A DNA stretch of 64,000 bases from Sphingobacterium sp. SGR-19 (GCF_011043555.1 NZ_JAAKGS010000002.1:496001-560000), one strand, 5' to 3'; shown: positions 26,030 to 35,837, numbered from the stretch's first letter. Program-made: numbers and translations. Notes: generated by a model from the letters alone, not told the origin.

Positions 26030-27001
26030 ATCAATTGCTTCTACACCATTACAAATACACGATTTATTTCCATAGATGGAGCTGGGGCGATTAGGATGTT
26101 CTACTTGAATACAATCTTCCATAGATTGTCCATAACCCAAGAAACCCGCATAAGGATGTGTTGCTCCCCAGATGGATAAACAGCGGATACCCACCAACGA
26201 TGCCATGTGCATACCGGAAGAATCCATGCTAATCATAAAGTCCAAATGGCTGATGAGATCAAGTTCACCCTTTACGCCTAATTGCCCAATGGTATTGCAT
26301 ACATGTGGGTATTGTTCGCTCCATGTCGTCGCGGTCTCCGATTCTTGTTTTCCACCCCCAAAGATGAAAAAGGTATATTCAGAAGCAGGAAACGTCTTGA
26401 AAATAATATCCCAATAACGCAATTTCCAGACTTTGTAGGGGTGTTGGGCAAAAGAGGCGATACCGATTTTGAAGGTTTTTGATGATAATATCGCTCGATA
26501 AGCGTCCGGTATTGGGCGTGCTTCTTTTTGTAGTTGATGCTTTAGTTTCAGTGCAAAACCAAGTGCTCTGAATACATCGGCATAACGCTCAACAGTAGGA
26601 CGTAGTGGTTTGAAAATCTTATGCCTTTTTCTGGTCAATTCCTTTTTTCTATGACGTGCTTTGTCTAGGATAGAAAAACGATAACCGGCAGTTTTAAAGA
26701 ACAGCGTCAGAATCCGTGAACGAATGTTGTTATGTAGATCGGCTACGTAGTCAATATCGTATTTTTTAAGTTCATTGAAAAGCCGCCATAACCCTTTGGG
26801 GCCTTTGTGTTGCTCGTCGGGAAAGATGGGGTGGAAGGTGAGGTTGGGAATGCTTTCGAAAAAAGCAGCAAACTGTGGGCGGCTTACCATCACGAGCTCT
26901 ATTTGCTTATGTTGAGCACTGAGCTCTTGTAAGACAGATGCAACCATGGCCACATCTCCCATCGCCGAGAAGCGTATCACTAATACCCGGGCTTTTTTCA
27001 T
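25940..27001 (-). CDS. Heptosyltransferase-like glycosyltransferase, family 9
   Basis: A 353-residue GT-B protein of the ADP-heptose:LPS heptosyltransferase family. It begins with RVLVIRFSAMGDVAM (GDV substrate-binding turn) and has the C-terminal MISMDSSGMHMASLVGIRCLSIWGATHP block with the conserved D-S-G...H...G pattern. A cysteine-containing NKSCICNGVEAI segment near 312 is common in the family. It follows the DUF4254 gene by 5 bp. The last 90 bp overlap the convergent GT32 gene. Confidence 0.9.
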   Translation of the reverse strand: MKKARVLVIRFSAMGDVAMVASVLQELSAQHKQIELVMVSRPQFAAFFESIPNLTFHPIFPDEQHKGPKGLWRLFNELKKYDIDYVADLHNNIRSRILTLFFKTAGYRFSILDKARHRKKELTRKRHKIFKPLRPTVERYADVFRALGFALKLKHQLQKEARPIPDAYRAILSSKTFKIGIASFAQHPYKVWKLRYWDIIFKTFPASEYTFFIFGGGKQESETATTWSEQYPHVCNTIGQLGVKGELDLISHLDFMISMDSSGMHMASLVGIRCLSIWGATHPYAGFLGYGQSMEDCIQVEHPNRPSSIYGNKSCICNGVEAIDLVTPEMVVERIQKEILSISKGIGQPGGQD

Positions 27002-27006
27002 CTTCC

Positions 27007-27612
27007 TTATTGTATTTTTCTGTATAGCACAGGATTCAGAGACGGATCATTATACATTTTCATCTGTTTGTAGACCTTCATGTATTTCTCTCCCGATGCG
27101 ATATCGGCAAGCAGTTCATCAATGCTTTGCGATAGATCTTCGCGCTGTTCTAATAGCACATCTAACTTCGACTGACAGGAAGCAATATGCGCTTGATCCG
27201 CGTCGGCGCGTTTGGTTTCCAGCTCCATGTGGTATATTTTCAGTGCCAAGATAGAGAGCCTGTCGATAGCCCACGCTGGGCTTTCTGTATTGATGCGCGC
27301 ATGCTCTTTCGCTTGAACATCATGGAACTGCTGCAAATAATAACTATCGATATATTCTACGGTATCGGTTCGCACTTGATTTTGTTTGTCAATACGGCGT
27401 TTCCAGTTCAGCCCCTCCTCCGGTGCGATATCCGGATTGCGGACCACATCTTCCATGTGCCACTGCACGGTATCTATCCAGCACTTAAGATACAGTAAAT
27501 GTTCTAAGGACTGGCTATCGTATGGATTCTCCAAAGGATGGTCAATGTCATCGTAATGATGATAATCCTCAATAGCACGTTGAAATATGTTGTTGGCAAT
27601 TGCGCTGATCAT
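27007..27612 (-). CDS. DUF4254 domain protein
   Basis: A 201-residue soluble protein of the Bacteroidota family DUF4254, helical and rich in charged and aromatic residues (blocks YHHYDDIDHPLENPY and CWIDTVQWHMEDVVR). The family has no assigned function but recurrently lies next to LPS heptosyltransferase genes, as here (5 bp gap). I use the ATG at 27612; a TTG at 27654 would add 14 residues from the repeat element. A perfect -7 box TATCTTTG (27618-27625, minus strand) ends 5 bp before this ATG. Confidence 0.8.
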   Translation of the reverse strand: MISAIANNIFQRAIEDYHHYDDIDHPLENPYDSQSLEHLLYLKCWIDTVQWHMEDVVRNPDIAPEEGLNWKRRIDKQNQVRTDTVEYIDSYYLQQFHDVQAKEHARINTESPAWAIDRLSILALKIYHMELETKRADADQAHIASCQSKLDVLLEQREDLSQSIDELLADIASGEKYMKVYKQMKMYNDPSLNPVLYRKIQ

Positions 27613-27639
27613 AGGGGCAAAGATAATGTTTTCTTCATA

Positions 27640-27950
27640 CTTTTTTTCTCTCAAAAAAAGTATGCAAAAAAAGTCGTCGCTTCAAATCTTTGAGAAGAGG
27701 GATAGTACTAAAGGATGAATTTCTACATACCTCAAAAATTTGGATGCGACATTGAATGTTAAGGGGGGATTGTGCAAAATGTGTAGCAAAAGCGATTAAC
27801 AATGCTTCGCGGTTATGCGGATGAAGATGACATCGTCTTTTTTTGCGGGGATTTTTATGAAGGCTATTCCGTTAAAAACAAAATTCTGTTTGAGCGTAGC
27901 GAGTTTATTTTGTTTAGGAATAGACGAATAAAAATAGCAAAAACAGACAA
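27640..27950. repeat. Dispersed intergenic repeat, copy B
   Basis: The 390-bp gap between the DUF4254 gene and nuoN has no supported gene. It repeats the ordered blocks of copy A (4733-4935): TTTTTTTCtctCAAAAAAAG, cTTcAAATcTTTGAgaaG, a TTTCTACA block at about 27720, CATTGAATGTTAAGG with GGGATTGTGCA at about 27751-27780, and GAGCGTAGCGAG at 27892-27903. An additional ~100-bp segment lies between the last two blocks. Confidence 0.55.
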
Positions 27951-27989
27951 GTCTTGACTTTTTTTTGCTTCGTTTTTTTGTGTCAAGAC
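27951..27989 (-). terminator. Possible terminator of the nuo operon
   Basis: Perfect 8-bp arms GTCTTGAC/GTCAAGAC (27951-27958, 27982-27989) with a 23-nt A/T-rich loop lie 16 bp after the nuoN stop. The T-tract after the hairpin is imperfect. Confidence 0.45.
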
Positions 27990-28004
27990 AAAAAAATGAA
28001 GAAA

Positions 28005-29468
28005 TTACGTTAGCATCTGCATTAACCAATTGGGAAATATCCCTAATAAGATAACCAATACCGTTAGAATATACGCTATAATAAGCAAAACACTGATTTG
28101 TTTTTTAGCGGTTATAGGTTGATCGCTATTGTGCAAAAAGGCGTATAGTGGAATCTTGAAATAGAAAAAGAGGGAGATAACAGCTGTAAGCGCACCGACA
28201 ATAAGCAGCAGGAGCGGGCCTGTATCACCCGACGACTGAAAAATAGAAAAAGTAGAAGTAAATATCATCAGCTTCGCTACAAATCCTATCGTTGGCGGTA
28301 TACCGATAAGTGAGACAGCAACCAATGTAAATGCTGTAAATAATAGCGGCATCTTTTTACCCAAGCCGGCGTAGGAAAGGAGGGAAGTGGATCCTGTTTC
28401 TTGCTCTATTTGATCGATAAAAATGAAGGTAGCCAAATTCATGATGACGTAAGCTACAACATAGAATAATAAATAGCTAAAAGCATCCTGATAGGCAAAT
28501 ACGACCATAAGGAGCAAGCCGGTGTGGCCGATGGAAGAATACGCCATCATCCGTTTAACATCTTGTTGTCGAAGTGCAGCGAGATTACCGATAAGCATTG
28601 TGACGATGGCGACCACAATAATAAACCAAGTGCTTAGTTCTGAAAAATAAAATGCAGTGGACGACCAGGACTGGTAAAGGCGCGCAAATAGGACAATTGC
28701 ACCCACTTTAGGTATAGTAGATAAAAAAGCGGTAATAGCAGTAGGCGCACCTTGATAGACATCGGGACTCCATACATGAAACGGTACAAAGCTGAGCTTA
28801 AATCCGATTCCGGCAAACACAAAAAGCAAGGCAAGTGTAACGATACCCTCGGGTGCGTCCATCAGTCCTTGTAGATGTGCGGCCGATTGGAAATCGAGGT
28901 TACCTGTTAATCCATAGACGAGCGAAAGACCATAAAGCATTACCGCGGCACATACCGATCCAAAAAGAACATACTTCATCGCAGCTTCTGATTGGACTTT
29001 ATTCTGTGAAAAATAACCCACCAAAATATAAGAAGCGATAGAGACCATCTCTATACCGATAAAAGCCATTAACCAGTTACCTGTAGAGCTTAATACATGC
29101 ATTCCTAATGTAGCGGCTAACAATATGGCGTATACATCACCATTATCCTTAGGGTGACGCTGTTGCAGGAAGATAGCGATGATCAGTGTACTGCAAATAA
29201 TCACAAGGCGGGCATAGATACTTAATGGATCGACTACCCACATGCCCGAAAAGCCCGCTGCTGTCGTAGAAAGTTGGTCTATGAGAAAGTACAGTGAAAA
29301 TGCCAACGTAACCATGCAGCCGATAAACGTGCTGTTTTTCCAACGTCTTTCTATAAAAAGAGCCATAAAAATGCACACGATAAAACCAATAATCAACGTT
29401 AGTTCCGGTTTAAATAGCGGAATGGAGGAGATTATCTGGTCGAGTATGTTGGGGATGGAGACGTTCAC
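28005..29468 (-). CDS. nuoN: NADH-quinone oxidoreductase subunit N
   Basis: Antiporter-like proton-pumping subunit of complex I. The 487 aa contain about 14 hydrophobic helices and the family block VPFHVWSPDVYQGAPTAITAFLSTIPKVGA, with the conserved lysine and proline-broken helix, near 230-260. The start codon is GTG at 29468, 12 bp after the nuoM stop. It is the last gene of the nuoH-N operon. Confidence 0.95.
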   Translation of the reverse strand: MNVSIPNILDQIISSIPLFKPELTLIIGFIVCIFMALFIERRWKNSTFIGCMVTLAFSLYFLIDQLSTTAAGFSGMWVVDPLSIYARLVIICSTLIIAIFLQQRHPKDNGDVYAILLAATLGMHVLSSTGNWLMAFIGIEMVSIASYILVGYFSQNKVQSEAAMKYVLFGSVCAAVMLYGLSLVYGLTGNLDFQSAAHLQGLMDAPEGIVTLALLFVFAGIGFKLSFVPFHVWSPDVYQGAPTAITAFLSTIPKVGAIVLFARLYQSWSSTAFYFSELSTWFIIVVAIVTMLIGNLAALRQQDVKRMMAYSSIGHTGLLLMVVFAYQDAFSYLLFYVVAYVIMNLATFIFIDQIEQETGSTSLLSYAGLGKKMPLLFTAFTLVAVSLIGIPPTIGFVAKLMIFTSTFSIFQSSGDTGPLLLLIVGALTAVISLFFYFKIPLYAFLHNSDQPITAKKQISVLLIIAYILTVLVILLGIFPNWLMQMLT

Positions 29469-29480
29469 GTGTTTGTTATA

Positions 29481-31085
29481 CTACAAATAGGGTTTTATTA
29501 AATCAATAAGTTGTATTACAGAAGCATTGAGGTTGCTAAAGATAAGCGACGGCATAATGCCTAAAAGCAATGCCAAAGCAAGTGCAGGAAACAAAATAAT
29601 CTGTTCGCGCGTATTCAGATCGGTCAATACTTCTTGCCAAGCTAATCCACCTTTTAATCGCGTCTGTCCGAAAAACATGCGTTGCAATGTCCATAAGAAG
29701 TACACTGCACTTAATAATATCCCGATCGACCCACCGATGGCCATCCAACGGGGTACACCGGTGGCCATGCTTTCGGCGTTGAACGCACCAATGATAACGA
29801 AAGCCTCTCCGATGAAGGCCGAAAAGCCAGGCAACCCTAATGAAGCAAAAAACGCAATAGCTACATACGCAGTATACTTCGGCGTAAGCGAGGCTAGACC
29901 ACGGAAGTTATAGATATAACGATCGTGTACACGGTCGTATAGCACACCGACTAAGAAAAACAACGCTGCACTGAGGAATCCATGGGAAACCATTTGGAAT
30001 ATAGCGCCCGATACCCCTTCGGCTGTCAATGATGCAACTCCGAGTAATACGAACCCCATATGCGATACCGAAGAATAGGCAATCATGCGTTTTAGATCCT
30101 TCTGTGCTAATGCATTGAGTGCCCCGTATAATATGGATATCACCCCAATCAAGGCAAGCCACCAATTGGTGTCCGCGGCAATATCGGGGAAAATGCTATA
30201 ACAGACCCGAATGATACCGTACCCACCTATTTTCAGCAATATACCTGCAAGAATGATAGAGACCGGCGTAGGTGCCTCCACGTGTGCATCGGGTAACCAA
30301 GTGTGGAGGGGAACAATCGGTACTTTAATAGCAAAGGCGAAAAATAAGACAATAAAGCCGATTAGACGAGCTGGTATACCAAAGACTTCATGATAATTGG
30401 CAATATAAGCGAAGAAAGAACCATCCACATAGTTGGCGGGCTTCATCATATGCAACATATTGAACGTATGTGCTCCTGTTGCTGGGTTGATTACGGAGAA
30501 GTAGAGCCCTACGATAACCAAAAGCATGAGCACGGAACCTAATAAGGTATAGATAAAGAACTTGATCGCGGCATATTCACGTCGCTCGCCCCCCCATATG
30601 CCGATAAGGAAATAGAGTGGAAGCAACATAACCTCGTAGAAGACATAGAATAGGAAAAAGTCCAACGCGGAGAAAATACCCATCACGGCCGTATTCAGTA
30701 TCATCAATAAGGCAAAATACCCTTTGGGACTTTTGTCGATGTTCCACGAAGCACCAACGCCCATCAGCATAACCAGCGTACTTAACACGATAAGGGGGAG
30801 TGAAATTCCGTCTAAACCGATTAAGTAGTCGATCTCCAGTTTTCCGATAGCGCCTAAATCCATGCGTATCCACGCCAACTGCTCCACAAACTGGTAGGCA
30901 TCTAACTGTTGGATGCCACCCAATGTAGCATCAAAATTTCCGTATAGATAAAGCGAAACACCGAATTGCAGAAAGGTGAAACCTAAAGCAATGTATTTAT
31001 AGGTCGCTTTAGCTGATGACGGCAAGGCCAAAATCAGTAATGTTGCAACCAACGGTAAAAATATCAATATGGATAACAAGCCCAT
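29481..31085 (-). CDS. nuoM: NADH-quinone oxidoreductase subunit M
   Basis: Antiporter-like subunit of complex I, 534 aa with about 14 transmembrane helices. Key blocks are FYVFYEVMLLPLYFLIGIWGG near 145 with the essential Glu, and IKVPIVPLHTWLPDAHVEAPTPVSIILAG near 255-285. It starts with ATG 3 bp after the nuoL stop, so the two are translationally coupled. Confidence 0.96.
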   Translation of the reverse strand: MGLLSILIFLPLVATLLILALPSSAKATYKYIALGFTFLQFGVSLYLYGNFDATLGGIQQLDAYQFVEQLAWIRMDLGAIGKLEIDYLIGLDGISLPLIVLSTLVMLMGVGASWNIDKSPKGYFALLMILNTAVMGIFSALDFFLFYVFYEVMLLPLYFLIGIWGGERREYAAIKFFIYTLLGSVLMLLVIVGLYFSVINPATGAHTFNMLHMMKPANYVDGSFFAYIANYHEVFGIPARLIGFIVLFFAFAIKVPIVPLHTWLPDAHVEAPTPVSIILAGILLKIGGYGIIRVCYSIFPDIAADTNWWLALIGVISILYGALNALAQKDLKRMIAYSSVSHMGFVLLGVASLTAEGVSGAIFQMVSHGFLSAALFFLVGVLYDRVHDRYIYNFRGLASLTPKYTAYVAIAFFASLGLPGFSAFIGEAFVIIGAFNAESMATGVPRWMAIGGSIGILLSAVYFLWTLQRMFFGQTRLKGGLAWQEVLTDLNTREQIILFPALALALLLGIMPSLIFSNLNASVIQLIDLIKPYL

Positions 31086-31088
31086 TTT

Positions 31089-33125
31089 CTATTTAATTAT
31101 CAGATAAAGTATTCCCAAAACAACAACGGTCAATGCAAAGCCCAAATACGCCTGTAACTGTCCGTTTTGAATATGCCGGACAAGATGACCAATATAATAT
31201 GTCACATGGGCAAACAAATTGACCAGCCCGTCGACGATATGTTTGTCAAACCAATAAACAACAACTGAAAGCCGACGTACAAACCAGGAAAAAAGCCTAG
31301 TGAACCCGTCCACCACGTGACGATCGAAAGCATATAATATTCGGCTAAGTTCTAAAGTTCCTGTTACGAATATGCGTTCGTTAAATTCGTTCAGATATCC
31401 CTGCTTATTGGCGAAGCGCACCAAGACATTGTTTTCAGATAAAGGATATTTTTGTTTTACATACCAACTCCATCCGATAAGCCACACCAAAACTGCTCCG
31501 GCCGTTAAAAGGGCGGGAATGAATAAATGGGCTTGTGCCAAGCTAGGAGAGATGGAGTCCGTATCCAATGTCAGCATAATCCAAGAACGATGATAATCTA
31601 CCGGCGACGGACCAAAGAAGGGGAATAAGCTACCTGCTGCAAGGAAAAACATCGGTATAAGCATGGCCTTCGGAGCTTCATGCAACGTAAAACCAGCTTT
31701 AATATAAGTACGGTATTTAAAAGAACCGAAAAACGCCTTGAAGATAATCCGACCGATGTAGAATGCCGTCAGTAAACTAACGATAATCAATACCACTGGA
31801 ATCAATACATACACACCGCCAAGGTGGTTTGCCCATTCATATGCGGTAATCACGATGCTATCTTTGGAGAGATAACCCGAAGTGAATGGGAATCCAGCAA
31901 GAGATAACGAAGCGACCACCATACAGATGAAGGTCTTGGGCATGAAACGCCGTAAGCCGCCCATATTACGTAAATCCTGCGGATCGAAGTCCAATTCTGC
32001 CTTTGTTTTCAAATGGGCCATTTCATGTATGATTGCTCCTGCACACAAGAACAATAAACATTTAAAAAACGCGTGTGTGGTAAGGTGGAACATGGCAGCA
32101 TCCCAAGCGCCGATGCCAACACCCACCATCATGAAGCCTAATTGGGAAATCGTTGAAAAAGCGAGTACTTTTTTAATGTCATATTGCCCCAAAGCAAAGA
32201 GAGCAGCGGACAGCGCAGTAATTGTACCAATGATAGTGATGACCAAGAGAACCGTTTCGTTGAAAAGTGGGAAAACAGTACATAGCAAGAACACACCTGC
32301 GGCGACCATCGTAGCGGCATGGATTAGAGATGATACCGAAGTAGGTCCCTCCATCGCATCGGGTAGCCATACATGCAATGGAAACTGTGCCGATTTTGCC
32401 ATAGCACCCAGAAAAAATGCAAGCCCAGCGAAGGTAACCCAAAGGACGTTTTTATCTAGAGTTGGGATGATGCCCATATCGACTCCCGTAAAGAATGTTC
32501 CTGTCTGCCCAAATAAAGCCGATAGATCTAAAGTGCCACAATGTGCATAAACTAAAGCTATCCCAACGAGAAAGCCAATGTCCCCTATTCTATTGATCAG
32601 AAATGCTTTCTTGTTGGCCTGCGCAGCAGTCTCTTTGGTAAACCAAAACCCTATCAATAAGTAGGAAGCAAACCCCACCAGTTCCCAAAAAATATATAGT
32701 TGTAGCAGATTGAGAGATACGGTGAGACCCAACATGGCAAAGCAGAACAGGCTTAGGTACATCCAATAACGGTGTATACCGCTATCGCCTTTCATATAGG
32801 CGCGGGAATAGATATGTACAGGTAGCGCGATAATACAAACGATCAGTTGCATCAATGCGGTGAGATTATTGACGAGTATGCCCACATGAAGTGTATGCTG
32901 TCCAATGGTGAACCACTCCCATTTTTGTAAAACAGTGGTTTCATTCCATATAGGCAAAAACACACCGAACAGGCTTATTATAGTACTCGCTAAAATAGCG
33001 ATTAATGAAATATTGCCCGAAATTGCTTTTTTACCCAATAAGGCTTGTGTAATGAATGCCAATAAGGGAAACAACATCACGAGAATGCTGGCGGTAACGG
33101 GTGATATGTGGAAAAAAGTGTTCAC
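31089..33125 (-). CDS. nuoL: NADH-quinone oxidoreductase subunit L
   Basis: Largest antiporter-like subunit of complex I with the lateral helix along the membrane arm. The 678 aa (E. coli: 613) include FWELVGFASYLLIGFWF near 143, and KSAQFPLHVWLPDAMEGPTSVSSLIHAATMVAAG near 245-280. The C-terminal ~120 residues with several V-H-x-x-x-x-L-F repeats form the long amphipathic helix. The start is GTG at 33125, directly after the nuoK stop. Confidence 0.96.
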   Translation of the reverse strand: MNTFFHISPVTASILVMLFPLLAFITQALLGKKAISGNISLIAILASTIISLFGVFLPIWNETTVLQKWEWFTIGQHTLHVGILVNNLTALMQLIVCIIALPVHIYSRAYMKGDSGIHRYWMYLSLFCFAMLGLTVSLNLLQLYIFWELVGFASYLLIGFWFTKETAAQANKKAFLINRIGDIGFLVGIALVYAHCGTLDLSALFGQTGTFFTGVDMGIIPTLDKNVLWVTFAGLAFFLGAMAKSAQFPLHVWLPDAMEGPTSVSSLIHAATMVAAGVFLLCTVFPLFNETVLLVITIIGTITALSAALFALGQYDIKKVLAFSTISQLGFMMVGVGIGAWDAAMFHLTTHAFFKCLLFLCAGAIIHEMAHLKTKAELDFDPQDLRNMGGLRRFMPKTFICMVVASLSLAGFPFTSGYLSKDSIVITAYEWANHLGGVYVLIPVVLIIVSLLTAFYIGRIIFKAFFGSFKYRTYIKAGFTLHEAPKAMLIPMFFLAAGSLFPFFGPSPVDYHRSWIMLTLDTDSISPSLAQAHLFIPALLTAGAVLVWLIGWSWYVKQKYPLSENNVLVRFANKQGYLNEFNERIFVTGTLELSRILYAFDRHVVDGFTRLFSWFVRRLSVVVYWFDKHIVDGLVNLFAHVTYYIGHLVRHIQNGQLQAYLGFALTVVVLGILYLIIK

Positions 33126-33431
33126 TTAATCTTTCAATTCGTGGATGTTTTCGGGATTGATGGTTTTAAAATGGCGGTATACATTTAAGATAATTGCCAG
33201 GCCCACAGCAACGGCTGCTGCGGCAAGAACGATGGCGAACAAAGCGAAAACCTGGCCGCCATAATTTACCTTATCGTATTTTCCGAATGCTACAAAATTC
33301 AATATCGCGGCATTGATCATTAGTTCAATGCCAACCAATATCATAATGGTGTTGCGTTTAGCAAGCACTGCGTACAAACCGATACAAAAAATACATGCAC
33401 TAACAACCAAAAAATGGGTAAGGGTTATCAT
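33126..33431 (-). CDS. nuoK: NADH-quinone oxidoreductase subunit K
   Basis: A 101-residue, three-helix subunit of the complex I membrane arm. The conserved glutamate is in ILVGIELMINAAILNFV (Glu near 35), with a second acidic position in the next helix largely replaced by hydrophobic residues. Its ATG overlaps the nuoJ stop by 4 bp. Confidence 0.95.
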   Translation of the reverse strand: MITLTHFLVVSACIFCIGLYAVLAKRNTIMILVGIELMINAAILNFVAFGKYDKVNYGGQVFALFAIVLAAAAVAVGLAIILNVYRHFKTINPENIHELKD

Positions 33432-33976
33432 TCGTTATTCTCCTTTCGTGATAAGTGTGCAGCTCCCATAAGTGCCATCATGAGGAAAACGGATATGATT
33501 TCAAAAGGTAAAACATACTGGGTCATAAATTTGAACCCCAATACTTTTATATTATTGTCCGTAGGTAAAATAACCGTTCCTTTGGCTTCAGATTGCGTAA
33601 TCCATTGTGGCATATGCTGCGACCAGCTGATATAGCTGTATACCATAACGCCCAGAAAAGCCACGGCTAGAGCCAATGCCTGCCAATTAGGTAATGAGAT
33701 AAACCGCTTGGATGTAGATTGTAGGTCGTTAAGCAATTCTTTGTTGGACAGCATGAAAGCAAATATCAACAGGATCAGCACTCCACCGACATACACCAAA
33801 ATCTGTGTGATAGCGATAAAGTCCGCCAGAGCGAAAAGGTAAAGTCCAGCCATCGCAAAAAGCACGATGAAAAGCAAGAATAGCGCACGAGCAGTATTGC
33901 GTATATTGACTAATAAAAGGGCAGAAACGATAGCCATGCTGGCGAAAGCGTAGAATAATAAGGACTCGATCATCAT
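33428..33976 (-). CDS. nuoJ: NADH-quinone oxidoreductase subunit J
   Basis: A 182-residue membrane subunit with five helices. The conserved pi-bulge helix ADFIAITQILVYVGGVLILLIFAFML is at about residues 51-76. It starts in a TAATG overlap with nuoI and overlaps nuoK by 4 bp. Confidence 0.95.
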   Translation of the reverse strand: MMIESLLFYAFASMAIVSALLLVNIRNTARALFLLFIVLFAMAGLYLFALADFIAITQILVYVGGVLILLIFAFMLSNKELLNDLQSTSKRFISLPNWQALALAVAFLGVMVYSYISWSQHMPQWITQSEAKGTVILPTDNNIKVLGFKFMTQYVLPFEIISVFLMMALMGAAHLSRKENNE

Positions 33977-34509
33977 TATTTTTTCTTAGCCGCCTCCTTA
34001 TCAGCTTGAAATCGTGTCCACTCTTCTTTTCGTTTCGCTATCTCTTCGTCCGTCATATCGGAAAAACCATAGATCAGATCGGTCAGTTTTGATGTGCTGC
34101 GGTCGTATTGATCAGTCATGGTAATACATTCGGTAGGGCATACCACGGTACATAACCCACAGTACATGCATTTTGCCATGTCGATATCAAACTTCTCCGG
34201 ATATAACCGTTTGACACTGCCATCCGATGTTTTTCCGATGACGCCTACCGATTTGATGGATTGGATGTCTATACAATCTACTGGACACGCCTTTGCGCAT
34301 AGATCACAGACGATACAGTCTTCAATATCGACCTGCAATTGATAACGTGCGACTTCCGGAATAGGCATCTTTTCCTTTGGATACTGTACCGTGGTAACAC
34401 CTTGCTGCTGCTTAAAGTAGTTTTCGTCGCGAATGTCGAACGTACTACGTGATTTGCGTGCGCCAAACAAGTGCCTGACCGTTAAAAATAAACCTTTAAC
34501 GGCAGTCAT
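33976..34509 (-). CDS. nuoI: NADH-quinone oxidoreductase subunit I
   Basis: Ferredoxin-like subunit of complex I with clusters N6a and N6b. Two four-cysteine motifs are present: CIVCDLCAKACPVDC and CMYCGLCTVVCPTEC. From ATG 34509 the protein is 177 aa, close to E. coli NuoI (180). The start is uncertain: an in-frame TTG at 34539 would restore a longer amphipathic N-terminal helix without overlapping nuoH, and an ATG at 34602 would overlap nuoH by 50 bp. Confidence 0.93.
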   Translation of the reverse strand: MTAVKGLFLTVRHLFGARKSRSTFDIRDENYFKQQQGVTTVQYPKEKMPIPEVARYQLQVDIEDCIVCDLCAKACPVDCIDIQSIKSVGVIGKTSDGSVKRLYPEKFDIDMAKCMYCGLCTVVCPTECITMTDQYDRSTSKLTDLIYGFSDMTDEEIAKRKEEWTRFQADKEAAKKK

Positions 34510-34552
34510 AAATCCTTGTATGGTTGTTTTTAATACCAAAGTTATCTTACGT

Positions 34553-35626
34553 TTACAACATAACCAATATTCTCCATAATCCCGATATAGCGAGACAAAC
34601 AAATGCTAAAGGGATTAAAACTTTCCAACATAAGGTCATCAGCTGGTCAGCCCGAAAACGGGGCAAGGTCCAACGGACCCACATCTGTATACCGACAATG
34701 GTCAGCGATTTCATTAATGTCCATGTAATTCCCCAACCTAAACCTGTTGTCCAGTCGGCAAGACGCAAACTGCCAATATTGGGCAATGGGCTGTTCCATC
34801 CTCCTAAGAAAACGACGACTCCCAAGATAGCAACTAGAAACATCATCGCATATTCGGCAAGGAATAAAAAGGCGAATTTGATTCCACCATATTCAGTGTG
34901 AAATCCACCGATAAGTTCCGATTCGGCTTCGGGGATATCAAATGGAGCGCGATTACACTCGGCAAGCGAAGCGATGAAGAAAATAGCGTAAACGATGAGG
35001 AGGTGGGGCGCTTGGAAAATGTGCCACGCGAAAATGCCTCCAATATCGGTTACATTCCAAAATCCCATAAAATAAATCTGCTCTGGCGATGCAACGCCTT
35101 GCAGGTATGCGATGTCGTTGAGATTTAATGTCTGTGTAATCATAACCGCTGCGATCAGCGACAAGCCTACCGGCAGTTCATAGGATACCATCTGTGCAAT
35201 AGCGCGGATAGATCCTAATAACGAATATTTGTTGTTGGAGCCCCAGCCCGCCATTAAAATGCCAATGGCGTCGATCGCTACGATAGCTATGATGAAAAAA
35301 AGTCCGGTATTGGTATTTGCAGGTATGAAACCCGGCGCCCACGGCACGACACTGAAACCTATGAATACGGCGACAAATATCACGATAGGGGCAAGTGTAA
35401 ACAAAACCTTATCTGCCGCAGATGGCGTAATAAACTCTTTCTGTAATAATTTCAAAATGTCCGCTAACGTTTGGATAAGACCGTATTTTCCTGTTTCCAT
35501 AGGGCCTAAGCGATCTTGTACAAAACCGGCGATTTTACGCTCTGCGTAAACAGCAAAAAGCGTAAACCCCGCAATGAAAGCAAAGATTGCGACAGGTACA
35601 ATGATATGGACAATGAGATCGACCAA
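34553..35626 (-). CDS. nuoH: NADH-quinone oxidoreductase subunit H
   Basis: Quinone-site membrane subunit of complex I (357 aa, eight helices). Conserved blocks are YAERKIAGFVQDRLGP near 27-42 and EAESELIGGFHTEYGGIKFAFLFLAEYA near 230-258. The only usable start is TTG at 35626; an in-frame stop lies four codons upstream, and a later start would remove part of the first helix. A perfect -7 box TATGTTTG (35659-35666, minus strand) lies about 33 bp upstream. It is the first gene of the nuoHIJKLMN operon. Confidence 0.95.
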   Translation of the reverse strand: MVDLIVHIIVPVAIFAFIAGFTLFAVYAERKIAGFVQDRLGPMETGKYGLIQTLADILKLLQKEFITPSAADKVLFTLAPIVIFVAVFIGFSVVPWAPGFIPANTNTGLFFIIAIVAIDAIGILMAGWGSNNKYSLLGSIRAIAQMVSYELPVGLSLIAAVMITQTLNLNDIAYLQGVASPEQIYFMGFWNVTDIGGIFAWHIFQAPHLLIVYAIFFIASLAECNRAPFDIPEAESELIGGFHTEYGGIKFAFLFLAEYAMMFLVAILGVVVFLGGWNSPLPNIGSLRLADWTTGLGWGITWTLMKSLTIVGIQMWVRWTLPRFRADQLMTLCWKVLIPLAFVCLAISGLWRILVML

Positions 35627-35837
35627 TTTGCCTTTTTAGAATAGTTCTTAATTGGATGCAAACATACACAAATCGTAGCAAAACGCCATAATATTTGAAG
35701 AAAATATACTAAAATAGTAGAGTTTATTTTTCATGTTGATATCTATAGCGTTATACTTTTGCCAATAATCCAACTGTCTAATATGTAGCGTGACGCTTAA
35801 ACCTTTCGTTTGTAAAGGTGTTTAATATAGAAAAATT

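Noticed and set aside
27796..28029. 77-codon minus frame after nuoN
   Set aside because: It lies in the intergenic repeat copy B and overlaps the nuoN end; translated repeat sequence.
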